6,463 nt of DNA from Clostridiaceae bacterium (lineage in GTDB: Bacteria; Bacillota; Clostridia; Saccharofermentanales; UBA5734): the NCBI GenBank assembly GCA_012729935.1, contig JAAYBY010000115.1, forward strand, positions 1 through 6,463, read 5' to 3'. The notes below the pieces were generated by a model. The model worked only from the letters and a program-made list of their open reading frames with translations, did no database searches and was not told the origin of the DNA. A program made the translations under genes and the position numbers. Shown here piece after piece: positions 1-6,449 of the stretch. Each line of letters opens with the position of its first letter. Within the stretch, counting starts at the first letter, position 1.

Positions 1-371
1 AGGAACTCTTTGTCGAATTCGGCATGGATCAAGGCCAGGCGAAAATGCAGATCCTGCTCACGGGCGATTTCTTCAACGATTTCCCGGCACCACTTGAGAT
101 GCGGTTCTGCGCCGCTGCCGCCGGCACTGCCGATGATCACGGGTATCTTTCGCGAAAGGCCGGCTAGAATCATGACCTCCAGATCGCGTTTGACAGCATT
201 CCGGTCGGTGAAGGAGACACCCGCACCGAGGTAATAGGGTCCCGGATCGGTCGAGCCGGCATCGACTGCGATCAGATCCGGCTCTCGTTCCATTCCAGCG
301 GCGAAGGATGCGGCAGGGAAACCATAGCCAAGAATGGCTGTTGCCGATAGAATTCGAAATTCTCTTTTCAT
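1..371 (-). CDS. AtuA-like (DUF1446 / acyclic terpene utilization family) protein, N-terminal part, runs off the left edge
   Basis: About 123 codons of the N-terminus are in the window and the gene continues past base 1. The ATG (371-369) is preceded by AGGAGG (377-382 on the plus strand as CCTCCT) at 5-nt spacing, so the start is well supported. Visible landmarks are RILSATAILGYGFP near residue 6, DLIAVDAGSTDPGPYYLGAG near 32-51, and a glycine-rich IIGSAGGSG strand-loop near 80. From memory this set of motifs is typical of the AtuA N-terminal family, named after a Pseudomonas acyclic terpene gene. No signal peptide is seen, so it should be cytoplasmic. It starts 30 bases after the ammonia-lyase stop and is probably the next cistron of the same operon. 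What it does in glutamate degradation is not established; a role with mesaconate or a derived acid would be a guess. The family call is fairly secure, the function is unknown. Confidence 0.75.
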   Translation of the reverse strand, partial: MKREFRILSATAILGYGFPAASFAAGMEREPDLIAVDAGSTDPGPYYLGAGVSFTDRNAVKRDLEVMILAGLSRKIPVIIGSAGGSGAEPHLKWCREIVEEIAREQDLHFRLALIHAEFDKEF

Positions 372-401
372 GCGAACCTCCTTGTTAACGATGCCCGGAC
401 A

Positions 402-1637
402 TTAAGGCAGAAGAGCCAGTATGCGCTGCATTTCGTTATAGACAATCATATAGCCTTCATCAACGCCCATGCCGGGTTTGGCCAGAATCTGATCCGGCCG
501 GGCGGCCATCGCCAGATGAACGCAAACCTGCGCTGAGCGGTCGGTCTCGTTGCAGGTGCCGCCCTGATAAGCGCCGATGCCCTTTTCCCGGCAATAGAGG
601 ACGGCTTCGACGGTGTTGCTGACAGAACCCAGGTCCGGCGTCTTGATCTGGATCATGTGGCCGGCCCGATGATCGGCAAAATAGCGGATATCCTCGAGGG
701 TGTTACACCATTCGTCGGCGACCAGCTCGACAGGGATACCCCGCTCATCGACCATCGCGGTGAGCGTCTGCAGGGCCAGCATCTGCTTTTCACGATCTTC
801 CATGTCCATTGGACCTTCGATCCGCAGGCTGAATGGCCGGGCAATCTCCGCCAGCCTGGCCAAATAATCGACCATGGCCGAATCATCCTCTTGATCAAAG
901 GCCTGGCCAAGCGTTCCATAGACATCCAGATGGATCACCGGCTGGTAGTCTTTCGTGGGGCGCAGCTGCAAAATCCGGTCGCGCAGCCAGGCCACATATT
1001 CAGCTAACAGTTCACCCTTTTCGCCCAGTTTGGTCCGGCGGTTGTTGATCAGGCCGTGCGGCAAAACCTGAGCACCTTTCAGGATCATTTTGTCGACATT
1101 GTCATAACGGGCATCGCCGGACTGGGTAAAAATGGGAATCGCCTGCTTCCCGACCACCGCTTTGTATTCGTCGGCAATCACCTGGCACATCAGCAGGTGT
1201 CTGGATTTGGCCACGGCATCGAGGATCGCCTGTGAGACACCGTAGCGGATCGCTGTGTGCAGCAGTCGTCCGTCAATGCGAATCTGCTCGAGCCGTTCGG
1301 CGAGCTGGCGAAAGCTGGTCAGCTCAGCGCCAATCAGCCAGGGGAAGACCTCGCGTTCGATCACCGGAATAAAGTCATTAGCCAGAAAGAGCGGATCACG
1401 TCCACCGGCACCCGAATACTGCACGGCTGCACAGTCGCCATAGGCAATTTGCCCGTCTTCAAGCACGAGCAGGACAGAGATGGCCTCGCCGGCCTGGCGC
1501 ACGCTGGTAAAACCCGGTGTAGCCGGCTGACCGGTATAGACAGCGCCATCGGCCATCGCACCGGCCTTGATCGCGCGCTGGTCATCGAAAAAGAAACCGG
1601 TTCGGATCGGTGCGCAGACTGCCTTGATAATCTTCAT
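402..1637 (-). CDS. mal: Methylaspartate ammonia-lyase (3-methylaspartase)
   Basis: Cytoplasmic enzyme that removes ammonia from (2S,3S)-3-methylaspartate to give mesaconate, step two of the methylaspartate pathway. It belongs to the enolase superfamily and needs Mg2+ and K+. The 411 residues align almost end to end with the Clostridium tetanomorphum enzyme (413 residues). Key residues are in place: Gln172, His194 (VLPHGLINN) as one catalytic base, Lys332 (QIKTPDLG) as the other, metal ligands Asp238, Glu274 and Asp308, and the substrate-side Thr361-Cys362 in GGTCNET. Positions after about 250 are shifted by one from the C. tetanomorphum numbering because of a one-residue insertion. The ATG is preceded by GGAGG (1646-1650) at 8-nt spacing. 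The gene lies 44 bases after glmE, which makes its substrate. The sequence is intact and likely active. Confidence 0.97.
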   Translation of the reverse strand: MKIIKAVCAPIRTGFFFDDQRAIKAGAMADGAVYTGQPATPGFTSVRQAGEAISVLLVLEDGQIAYGDCAAVQYSGAGGRDPLFLANDFIPVIEREVFPWLIGAELTSFRQLAERLEQIRIDGRLLHTAIRYGVSQAILDAVAKSRHLLMCQVIADEYKAVVGKQAIPIFTQSGDARYDNVDKMILKGAQVLPHGLINNRRTKLGEKGELLAEYVAWLRDRILQLRPTKDYQPVIHLDVYGTLGQAFDQEDDSAMVDYLARLAEIARPFSLRIEGPMDMEDREKQMLALQTLTAMVDERGIPVELVADEWCNTLEDIRYFADHRAGHMIQIKTPDLGSVSNTVEAVLYCREKGIGAYQGGTCNETDRSAQVCVHLAMAARPDQILAKPGMGVDEGYMIVYNEMQRILALLP

Positions 1638-1681
1638 GAAGATGTCCTCCCTGATTGGTTCAATTCGCTGCAGCTGTGTGA

Positions 1682-3142
1682 TCAGCTGCGGTAGTTTGCC
1701 GGACGGCCCACCAGACGGCCCTTGCTGATGGCGTAGACGTCATCGATCACCATCTGGAAAGAAGGCTGGCGTTTTTCCTCTTTGGCGCGTTCATTGATTT
1801 TTTCCCGGTGGAAGTCCAGAAGCTCCGGCGTCAATGGCAGCGCTCCCGGATTGAAAAACCGGATCGCACCGTCGTTGTCCCGGGCCGGCAGCATTTTTCC
1901 GGCATTAAACCGGCTGGGCGCAAAGGGAACGTCGATGACGCCGGCTTGAAAAGCACGGACTGCGCCTTTAGCGATGTCACCTCCGCCCAATTCGAAGCAT
2001 TTATCGAGAATACACCGCGTTTCAGCCGCAATAACCAATTTCTCATCTTTGAGGGCATGGGTGTTGACGGATTGATCGCCGAGCATCGAGATAACCTGGC
2101 GGGTACAGCGAATACCCTGGGCATTGGCTTCCATCGTGGGAACACCGAAGGCTTCGTGCGGTGATTTAACGATCACTTTGGTCGCATGAGCCAGGGCTGC
2201 AACGGTGCTGCCCCAGGCAATGACCGCGAAAGCTTTGGCTTCATCCTGAGGGAATCCGCCCATCCACTGGTGTAGAACGGTCGTGATCGACGCATCGCCA
2301 TGGCCGTACCGGCGCAGATATTCATCGGTCAACGCCTGAAGTGTCTGAATGGCTGCGACATCCTGGAGCAGATTGCCGCACTGGCCATAACCGACGGTGA
2401 TGTTGCGAACCCCTTGCTCGGCGGCCAAAAGCGCTTCAATGATCGCTACCGCATGCGAGATACAGGGTGGAACGAGCGTACCGGTCAAGGGACCGAACGG
2501 TTCCCGGTTGATCATCACGCCGGCTTCCTCATAATAGCCGGTCAAGCGGTCAACATACTGCCAATCGCGGATTGTCTTCTCCAGATCCACATTTTTGGCG
2601 TAGGGAATGTTATAGGAAATACCGCCGCCTTCGTAACTGGTGAAGCCGCCTGCATAGCTGATCTCGGCAAGTAGGCGTGCGTCGGGCGTGCCATGCCGGA
2701 TCTGCACCGGAATATCCAAAGACTCAATAATTCTCCGGCAGCCCTCGATTCCATGATTGACCGCCGGAAATCCGTTGAGCATCGATTTGCCGGTTCGAAT
2801 GGATTCCGAGATGCCTTCTTCGGCTTTCTGGTAGCGATTCTGGCGTGTATAGCTGTCGATGGTCGTCGGCAGCAGGTCGGCCTCGCCTTCGTTTTGCAGA
2901 TAGGTCAGCAGTTGAATATGTTCATCGATCAGGGCAACACCGGCCCGCGGCTGAACCAGCGTTGTTCCGGACTCTTTGGCCTGGTTCAGCTTCCGGGCGA
3001 AAATTTTATGCTCCGGCAACTGTTTTTGGTAGGCGATGGCGTCTTCAAGGCGGACATCCCGACCGGTCGGCCACTGATTTAGGACATCCTGCCGTTGCTG
3101 CAGCAATTCATCGACTGTCCATTGGCTGTTAACAAGATCCAT
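1682..3142 (-). CDS. glmE: Glutamate mutase epsilon subunit (methylaspartate mutase E chain)
   Basis: Catalytic subunit of adenosylcobalamin-dependent glutamate mutase, converting L-glutamate to (2S,3S)-3-methylaspartate by a radical carbon-skeleton rearrangement; it works with GlmS. It has the TIM-barrel family sequence throughout and ends with FQMVIDDVYAISKGRLVGRP. Counting from the ATG at 3142 gives 486 residues and puts residues known from the Clostridium cochlearium structure at identical numbers: the arginine claw for substrate carboxylates Arg66 (QPRAG), Arg100 (YTRQN) and Arg149 (IRHGTPD), Glu171, Tyr177, Tyr181 (EGGGISYNIPY), Lys326 and Glu330 (VKSPHEA). That agreement, plus an AGGAG 10 nt upstream, favours this ATG over a TTG nine bases earlier (3151), which would sit only 1 nt from the same AGGAG. 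The start overlaps the end of glmL by 14 bases, suggesting translational coupling. The stop is TGA. Also called mutE. Confidence 0.98.
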   Translation of the reverse strand: MDLVNSQWTVDELLQQRQDVLNQWPTGRDVRLEDAIAYQKQLPEHKIFARKLNQAKESGTTLVQPRAGVALIDEHIQLLTYLQNEGEADLLPTTIDSYTRQNRYQKAEEGISESIRTGKSMLNGFPAVNHGIEGCRRIIESLDIPVQIRHGTPDARLLAEISYAGGFTSYEGGGISYNIPYAKNVDLEKTIRDWQYVDRLTGYYEEAGVMINREPFGPLTGTLVPPCISHAVAIIEALLAAEQGVRNITVGYGQCGNLLQDVAAIQTLQALTDEYLRRYGHGDASITTVLHQWMGGFPQDEAKAFAVIAWGSTVAALAHATKVIVKSPHEAFGVPTMEANAQGIRCTRQVISMLGDQSVNTHALKDEKLVIAAETRCILDKCFELGGGDIAKGAVRAFQAGVIDVPFAPSRFNAGKMLPARDNDGAIRFFNPGALPLTPELLDFHREKINERAKEEKRQPSFQMVIDDVYAISKGRLVGRPANYRS

Positions 3143-4514
3143 GTTCTTCAAGCTCCTTTTTCATGATCTGCAGGGCAGCTTCAGGGTATTCCTGACAGAG
3201 TAAACCCATGGCGGGAAGAATATATCGGCGATCGATAGAGATCCGGGCAGATTTGGGACGCAAAGAATAAGGCCGGGCCGGATCATAAAAAGCATGGGCG
3301 GCAATCTCGAAACTGCGCGATGCATGGATGATGGCACCGCCGGTCATCACAAGCTGCCTGACTTCGGTCAGGTCCTTGCCTGTCTGGACAAAAAGCGGAC
3401 CTTGCGGCGTCCAGGCTTCTTCGAGTTTGCCGGTATGCCGGGTGACGGCAATTTCCACTGCGGTGCAGGCCAGGGCAAAGTCCAGAGCTGCAAGCTCCGG
3501 GATATCCGGCAGCATGTCCGGATGATCAGCAAGAAGGCTGACCAGTTCGTCAATCCGGCCTGCAGCGAGGCCGGACAGAGTTGCCAGCCGATCCGGACCG
3601 GCCGCTTCAAGAACACTGCGGGCGCTGTATCGCATGCCGATATCGCCTTCAACGGTCCGCTTGGCGAACGGTTCGGGCAATCCTTTGAGAATCGTGCTGC
3701 TCAGGGTGGGTGAACCGCTGGCCAGTGAATAGACGTCTGTCGTTGCACCGCCGAGATCGATCGCCATCAGATCACCCTGACCGGATTGGGTGGGTGTTCC
3801 CGCAGCCAGAAGCGTCATGGCTTCCAACATGGCGGAGGGCGTCGGCATGAGGATGCCGTCGATCAGGCCGCTGATGGCGGAGAGCCCTTTACCGTGAATG
3901 ATTCGCTTGAGAAAAATTTCCCGGATTTTTTTCTGAACCGGCTCGATATTCAGTTGACCCAGTTTGGGCAGGACGTTTGGACAGATGTCTGTTTCCCGGC
4001 CGTTCAGAATTGCCTGGCAGTCATGTGCGCAAGAGCGGTTGCCGGCGATGAGAATAGGAAACCGCCCTTCACAGCCGGCCAGCATGTGGGCATTATGCAG
4101 CATGCAGGCTGTGTCGCCGCCATCGATACCGCCGGTTAGCAGGAGGATGTCCGGTTTCGAGGAGGATATTGCCTGAATGTCCTCTGTGGTCAGATGAAAA
4201 GAAAAGACGCGTACCACTTTTGCTCCGGCGCCCAACGATGCGAGCCGTGCCGCTTCAGCAGTCAGTTCAGGGACCAGACCGACGGTGACCATCCGTAATC
4301 CGCCGGCAGCACTGGAGCAGGCCAGACGGCGGTTATAGGGAATCCTGCCTGTCTGCTGCTCCAACTTGGCGAGGGCATGAGACAGGCCTTCGCCGATGTC
4401 CGTCTCAGCGGTTGTAAAGGCGGCAGCAGTGCCCAACAGCGAACAGGTGTCGACATCAACAGCAGTCACTTTAGTGAAAGTGCTGCCAAAATCAGTTAAT
4501 AAAACGGCGTTCAT
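3129..4514 (-). CDS. glmL: GlmL / MutL, ATPase-like accessory protein of glutamate mutase
   Basis: 461-residue member of the MutL family encoded between the two glutamate mutase subunits in clostridial operons; it is unrelated to the DNA-repair MutL. The family has the actin/Hsp70/acetate-kinase nucleotide-binding fold and is thought to act as a reactivase or chaperone for the B12 enzyme, though this is less firmly shown than for diol dehydratase reactivases. Seen here: phosphate-1-like loop LTDFGSTFTK (residues 6-15), LLLTGGIDGGD (125-134), phosphate-2-like DLGGATTD (253-260), TVEGDIGMRYSA (287-298) and adenosine-region VMTGGAI (389-395). The length matches family members of about 460 residues. 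The ATG shares the 4-base ATGA overlap with the glmS stop and has no clear Shine-Dalgarno of its own, so it probably depends on ribosomes finishing glmS. The stop is TAA, inside glmE. Also called mutL. Confidence 0.95.
   Translation of the reverse strand: MNAVLLTDFGSTFTKVTAVDVDTCSLLGTAAAFTTAETDIGEGLSHALAKLEQQTGRIPYNRRLACSSAAGGLRMVTVGLVPELTAEAARLASLGAGAKVVRVFSFHLTTEDIQAISSSKPDILLLTGGIDGGDTACMLHNAHMLAGCEGRFPILIAGNRSCAHDCQAILNGRETDICPNVLPKLGQLNIEPVQKKIREIFLKRIIHGKGLSAISGLIDGILMPTPSAMLEAMTLLAAGTPTQSGQGDLMAIDLGGATTDVYSLASGSPTLSSTILKGLPEPFAKRTVEGDIGMRYSARSVLEAAGPDRLATLSGLAAGRIDELVSLLADHPDMLPDIPELAALDFALACTAVEIAVTRHTGKLEEAWTPQGPLFVQTGKDLTEVRQLVMTGGAIIHASRSFEIAAHAFYDPARPYSLRPKSARISIDRRYILPAMGLLCQEYPEAALQIMKKELEEHGSC
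3153..3157 (-). promoter_or_regulatory. Ribosome binding site of glmE, inside the glmL 3' end
   Basis: AGGAG (CTCCT on the plus strand), part of AAAAGGAGC. It is 10 nt from the ATG at 3142 but only 1 nt from the in-frame TTG at 3151, so it decides the start in favour of the ATG. It lies within the last codons of glmL, fitting coupled translation of the two subunit genes. Confidence 0.7.
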
Positions 4515-4942
4515 GTGAATGAATCCGCTTCGGGCATCTTCAGGATTTCGCGGATCGCCTCAATAGCAGTCTCGGGTGATGTTCCCGGTGGGAAAACCCG
4601 GTCAAATCCCATATCCAAAAAACGCTTCTCAACCTCGTTGAATTGCTGCTTGCCGACAACCAGGTTGCCGCCGACAATCATCGGAATGCCGGAAAGACCC
4701 GATTCATCGCACTTCTGGCGCAGACCCCGGCAGTCCAGCTCGCCGTGGCCGTAGAGCGAGGAAACGACGATGACATCGGCAGCAGCCTCGATCGAAGCCG
4801 CTATGAATTCTTCCTGTGAAACCATCACGCCGAGGTTGATGACTTCAAAACCGGCTGATGTAAAAGCATAATCAAGGATTTTGTTGCCAACAGCGTGGAC
4901 ATCTGCACCAATAACACCAAGAACAATCTTTTTCGGTTGCAT
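4511..4942 (-). CDS. glmS: Glutamate mutase sigma subunit (cobalamin-binding, methylaspartate mutase S chain)
   Basis: Small B12-binding subunit of glutamate mutase (143 residues; the C. cochlearium protein is 137, so there is a short C-terminal extension). It binds adenosylcobalamin base-off/His-on and associates with GlmE. The signature D-x-H-x-x-G is at Asp14, His16 and Gly19 (GADVHAVGNK), where His16 is the lower cobalt ligand. The nucleotide-tail pocket is seen as SSLYGHGE from Ser61 and GGN at 91-93, followed by the conserved FDRVFPPGTSPE near 113-124. The ATG is preceded by GAGG (4949-4952) at 6-nt spacing. It is the first structural gene of the operon, 107 bases after gntR, and its stop overlaps the glmL start as ATGA. 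Also called mutS; it is neither the repair protein MutS nor the glucosamine synthase GlmS. Confidence 0.97.
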   Translation of the reverse strand: MQPKKIVLGVIGADVHAVGNKILDYAFTSAGFEVINLGVMVSQEEFIAASIEAAADVIVVSSLYGHGELDCRGLRQKCDESGLSGIPMIVGGNLVVGKQQFNEVEKRFLDMGFDRVFPPGTSPETAIEAIREILKMPEADSFT

Positions 4943-4979
4943 TTTTTACCTCGAGGCAGCCAATCAGATTGACTGCGGT

Positions 4980-5019
4980 ATTGTACTATAACAATAAAGT
5001 ATGATAGATATAGTACAAT
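4980..5019. promoter_or_regulatory. Perfect 11-bp inverted repeat, probable GntR operator at the glm operon promoter
   Basis: ATTGTACTATA (4980-4990) and its exact reverse complement TATAGTACAAT (5009-5019) are separated by 18 bases. One arm touches the -35 and fills part of the spacer; the other covers the predicted transcription start. Each arm has a GTAC core and is itself nearly palindromic, so it could be two dimer sites rather than two half-sites. The same motif recurs at the gntR promoter. Binding by the adjacent regulator is inferred from position and recurrence. Confidence 0.7.
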
Positions 5020-5024
5020 GTCAA
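4996..5024 (-). promoter_or_regulatory. Probable promoter of the glmS-glmL-glmE-mal operon
   Basis: Read on the minus strand: a perfect -35 TTGACA (5019-5024), a 17-base spacer, then TACTTT (4996-5001) as a weak -10 with only 3 of 6 consensus bases. The predicted start of transcription is near 4989, giving a leader of about 46 bases to the glmS ATG. The consensus -35 with a poor -10 fits a regulated promoter. One arm of the inverted repeat lies in the spacer and the other covers the predicted start site. The -35 is clear; the exact -10 is inferred. Confidence 0.6.
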
Positions 5025-5049
5025 GGCAAAAGATTCGAACGGATCAAAT

Positions 5050-6045
5050 TTACAGGCGTATTTTCTCGGTTCTGTAGATCGTTTCAATTCTGTCGCTGAC
5101 GTAAAGCATCGATCCCTGTTCAATCTGATAATGAAAAGATAGAATTTTTCCGGATCGATTGAATGATTGAAGCTGAGATGCTTCACGGGAGGAACTGAAA
5201 CGTAGATGATTGGGCGGCAGAATCAGCCAGTCGCAGGCGGACAGGAAGCGATCCAGCCCGTCATCACCGAAAAAGGATATTTGCGGTGCCTGGTCAAGAA
5301 CACAGTATTTTTTGCAGGCATTGGTGATCAGTTCGGAAAAACGCTGGCTGGCGCACAGGATGCCTACATTGGCTCTTGCGGGGATACGCGCCAGTTCAGC
5401 TGCGGTTTGAGGTGAGACGGAGAGGACCATCTGGATCAGTTTATGATTATGCGGCAGCAGGGCTTTCAACTCCTGAAAATGTGAGGCGGTCGTAATCAGG
5501 AGATCGACATCAGGATCAAATGACTGCTGGCCGCTGAGAACGGCGTCAAGCAGAAATTCATAAAGATCGACATGGGGCAGCTCGGATAATTGTAGGCTGA
5601 TGATCGATAAAGCTTCCGGTGAGCAGTCGATCGCGCCGACGCGGACATTCTTGATGGTCTGCTCGCGTGCCCGCAGCTTCAGATCGAGAAAAATACGGAT
5701 CTCCTGCGGTGAGAATGCAAGTTCGTCCAGCCTTTCCAGCAGTTGGTCGATCGCTGCCATGGCCTGTTCTTTTTTGCTGACCGCCTGGTTCAAGTCGTTA
5801 ACGAATGTACCTCGCCCCTGGATTTTCCGGATCAGCCCCAATTGTTCCAATGTGTCATACGCGTGCTTGACCGTGCCGCGCGCGATGCCGGTTTGTTCGG
5901 ACAGGCTGCGGACGGTCGGCAGCTGAAAACCAGCGGCCAGGGCACCACTGCGGATCTGACGGTGGATATGGTCGACAATCTGCTGATAAATGGGAACAGA
6001 GCTGGCTTCATCGAACGTGATCAACACGGCCGCACCTTCTTTCAT
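5050..6045 (-). CDS. GntR-family transcriptional regulator with an unassigned alpha/beta effector domain
   Basis: Probable regulator of the glm operon and of itself. The N-terminus (about residues 18-83) is a clear GntR winged helix: PIYQQIVDHIHRQI, then LPTVRSLSEQTGIARGTVK as the helix-turn-helix, and the wing GLIRKIQGRGTFV. A linker helix (about 90-130) leads to a C-terminal domain of about 200 residues with alternating strands and helices (VRVGAIDCSPEA, DVDLLITTASHF, ANVGILCASQRF, CDWLILPPN). This is not a FadR-type helical bundle and I do not recognise it as UTRA or an aminotransferase; it resembles a periplasmic-binding-type fold and may sense glutamate or a pathway intermediate. The ATG at 6045 gives 331 residues but lacks a Shine-Dalgarno. 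A GTG at 6027 (325 residues, beginning near LITFDEAS) has GAAGG at 7-nt spacing and may be the true start. The gene shares direction with glmS, and no terminator is seen between them. Confidence 0.9.
   Translation of the reverse strand: MKEGAAVLITFDEASSVPIYQQIVDHIHRQIRSGALAAGFQLPTVRSLSEQTGIARGTVKHAYDTLEQLGLIRKIQGRGTFVNDLNQAVSKKEQAMAAIDQLLERLDELAFSPQEIRIFLDLKLRAREQTIKNVRVGAIDCSPEALSIISLQLSELPHVDLYEFLLDAVLSGQQSFDPDVDLLITTASHFQELKALLPHNHKLIQMVLSVSPQTAAELARIPARANVGILCASQRFSELITNACKKYCVLDQAPQISFFGDDGLDRFLSACDWLILPPNHLRFSSSREASQLQSFNRSGKILSFHYQIEQGSMLYVSDRIETIYRTEKIRL
6035..6039 (-). promoter_or_regulatory. Candidate ribosome site favouring a GTG start for gntR
   Basis: GAAGG on the minus strand sits 7 nt from an in-frame GTG (6025-6027). 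Nothing comparable precedes the ATG at 6043-6045. Using the GTG would remove six residues ahead of the conserved N-terminus. Confidence 0.45.
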
Positions 6046-6067
6046 TCTTTAAACAATGGATCATATT

Positions 6068-6078
6068 GATATAGTACA
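6068..6078. promoter_or_regulatory. Second copy of the putative GntR operator box, over the gntR -10
   Basis: GATATAGTACA is identical over 11 bases to 5007-5017 in the glmS promoter region. Here only one good copy is seen; the nearest inverted partner (6091-6102) matches poorly. It overlaps the -10 hexamer of the gntR promoter, so bound regulator would block transcription of its own gene. Confidence 0.6.
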
Positions 6079-6100
6079 TTTCACATTTAGATTGTGTCAA
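6071..6100 (-). promoter_or_regulatory. Probable gntR promoter
   Basis: On the minus strand: a perfect -35 TTGACA (6095-6100), an 18-base spacer, and -10 TACTAT (6071-6076, 4 of 6). The start of transcription would be near 6064, giving a leader of about 20 bases to the ATG or about 37 to the GTG. The -10 is embedded in a copy of the TATAGTACA box, consistent with autoregulation. Confidence 0.6.
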
Positions 6101-6104
6101 TAAC

Positions 6105-6389
6105 GGTCGTTCAACTTGACTGGCGATTGAGTTCTGCTGCGTTAACTGATCTGTTCAAACAGATGGTGCATCATATCCCGTGTACGCGCTGCAGAGCCAA
6201 TCGAACAACAATGAGCTGCTGATATAAAGTTCTTTACAGATGATGCGATTGAAGAATATAATGATATCGAATTTTTAACAATCTCATAAATCTGCAACCA
6301 GTGAACAACACAATAAAGCCAGTGTTCTATCGGCACAAAATCGTCATTAAGAAGCATTTTGAGAAAGCTGGATCATGAGGAGAAATAAG
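6105..6389. other. AT-rich stretch without a convincing gene, between divergent promoters
   Basis: Between the gntR promoter and the small plus-strand frame at 6390 the sequence turns more AT-rich than the glm genes. It holds a plus-strand promoter (6233-6262) and then a roughly 120-base leader. I see a 6-bp stem with a 4-base loop (ATCTGT/ACAGAT, 6149-6164), a 6-bp stem CAAAAT/ATTTTG with a 14-base loop (6336-6361), and a repeated CCAGTG (6298 and 6319). None is strong enough to name. A 71-codon minus-strand frame here has no ribosome site and is not called. No tRNA or known riboswitch is recognised. Confidence 0.6.
6233..6262 (+). promoter_or_regulatory. Strong plus-strand promoter, divergent from gntR
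   Basis: TTTACA (6233-6238, 5 of 6 against TTGACA), an 18-base spacer and a perfect TATAAT (6257-6262). Transcription would start near 6269 and run about 120 bases before the ATG at 6390. No copy of the TATAGTACA box overlaps it, so it need not be under the GntR regulator. Confidence 0.6.
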
Positions 6390-6449
6390 ATGAAACGTAT
6401 GTTATCAGCGTTGCTGCTTGTAGCGTTTATCTTGTCAATCTCAAACTAA
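6390..6449 (+). CDS. 19-codon signal-peptide-like frame, possible start of a broken lipoprotein or exported-protein gene
   Basis: The ATG at 6390 has an excellent Shine-Dalgarno (GAGGAGA, 6377-6383, 6-nt spacing) and an upstream promoter at 6233-6262, so it is probably translated. The product MKRMLSALLLVAFILSISN has a Lys-Arg n-region and a long hydrophobic core, as in a Sec signal peptide, then stops at TAA (6447-6449). In another frame, starting at 6427, the sequence reads LSCQSQTNKSNN to the window edge, which looks like a lipobox cysteine and the polar start of a mature lipoprotein. A one-base indel in the codons near 6425-6435 would join the two. So this may be a frameshifted gene for a solute-binding or other surface lipoprotein, a sequencing error, or a true short leader peptide. 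The window ends too soon to decide. Confidence 0.4.
   Translation: MKRMLSALLLVAFILSISN

Noticed and set aside
1257..1694. 145-codon plus-strand frame opposite the ammonia-lyase and the glmE end
   Set aside because: It is antisense to well-conserved genes and resembles no protein. The same applies to the plus-strand frames at 657-1007, 1808-2164, 2300-2674, 2693-3082, 3294-3713 and 3786-4139, and to 10-234.
4943..5049. Possible cobalamin riboswitch ahead of a B12-dependent enzyme operon
   Set aside because: The predicted leader is only about 46 bases and the whole gap is 107, too short for the cobalamin aptamer, and no B12-box-like sequence is seen.
4943..5049. Terminator between gntR and glmS
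   Set aside because: The perfect repeat here has an 18-base spacer, an AT-rich stem and no following T-run in either direction. It reads as an operator, and read-through from gntR stays possible.
6091..6102. Inverted partner for the gntR operator box
   Set aside because: Its reverse complement shares only about half its positions with the box, mostly the terminal ACAAT-like part, and it coincides with the -35 TTGACA, which explains it better.
6149..6164. ATCTGT-TCAA-ACAGAT hairpin
   Set aside because: A 6-bp AT-rich stem without a T-run; too weak to call a terminator or regulatory structure.
6142..6357. 71-codon minus-strand reading frame
   Set aside because: No Shine-Dalgarno, no recognisable motif, unusual cysteine/histidine-rich composition, and it runs antisense across the plus-strand promoter and leader. 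Most likely chance.
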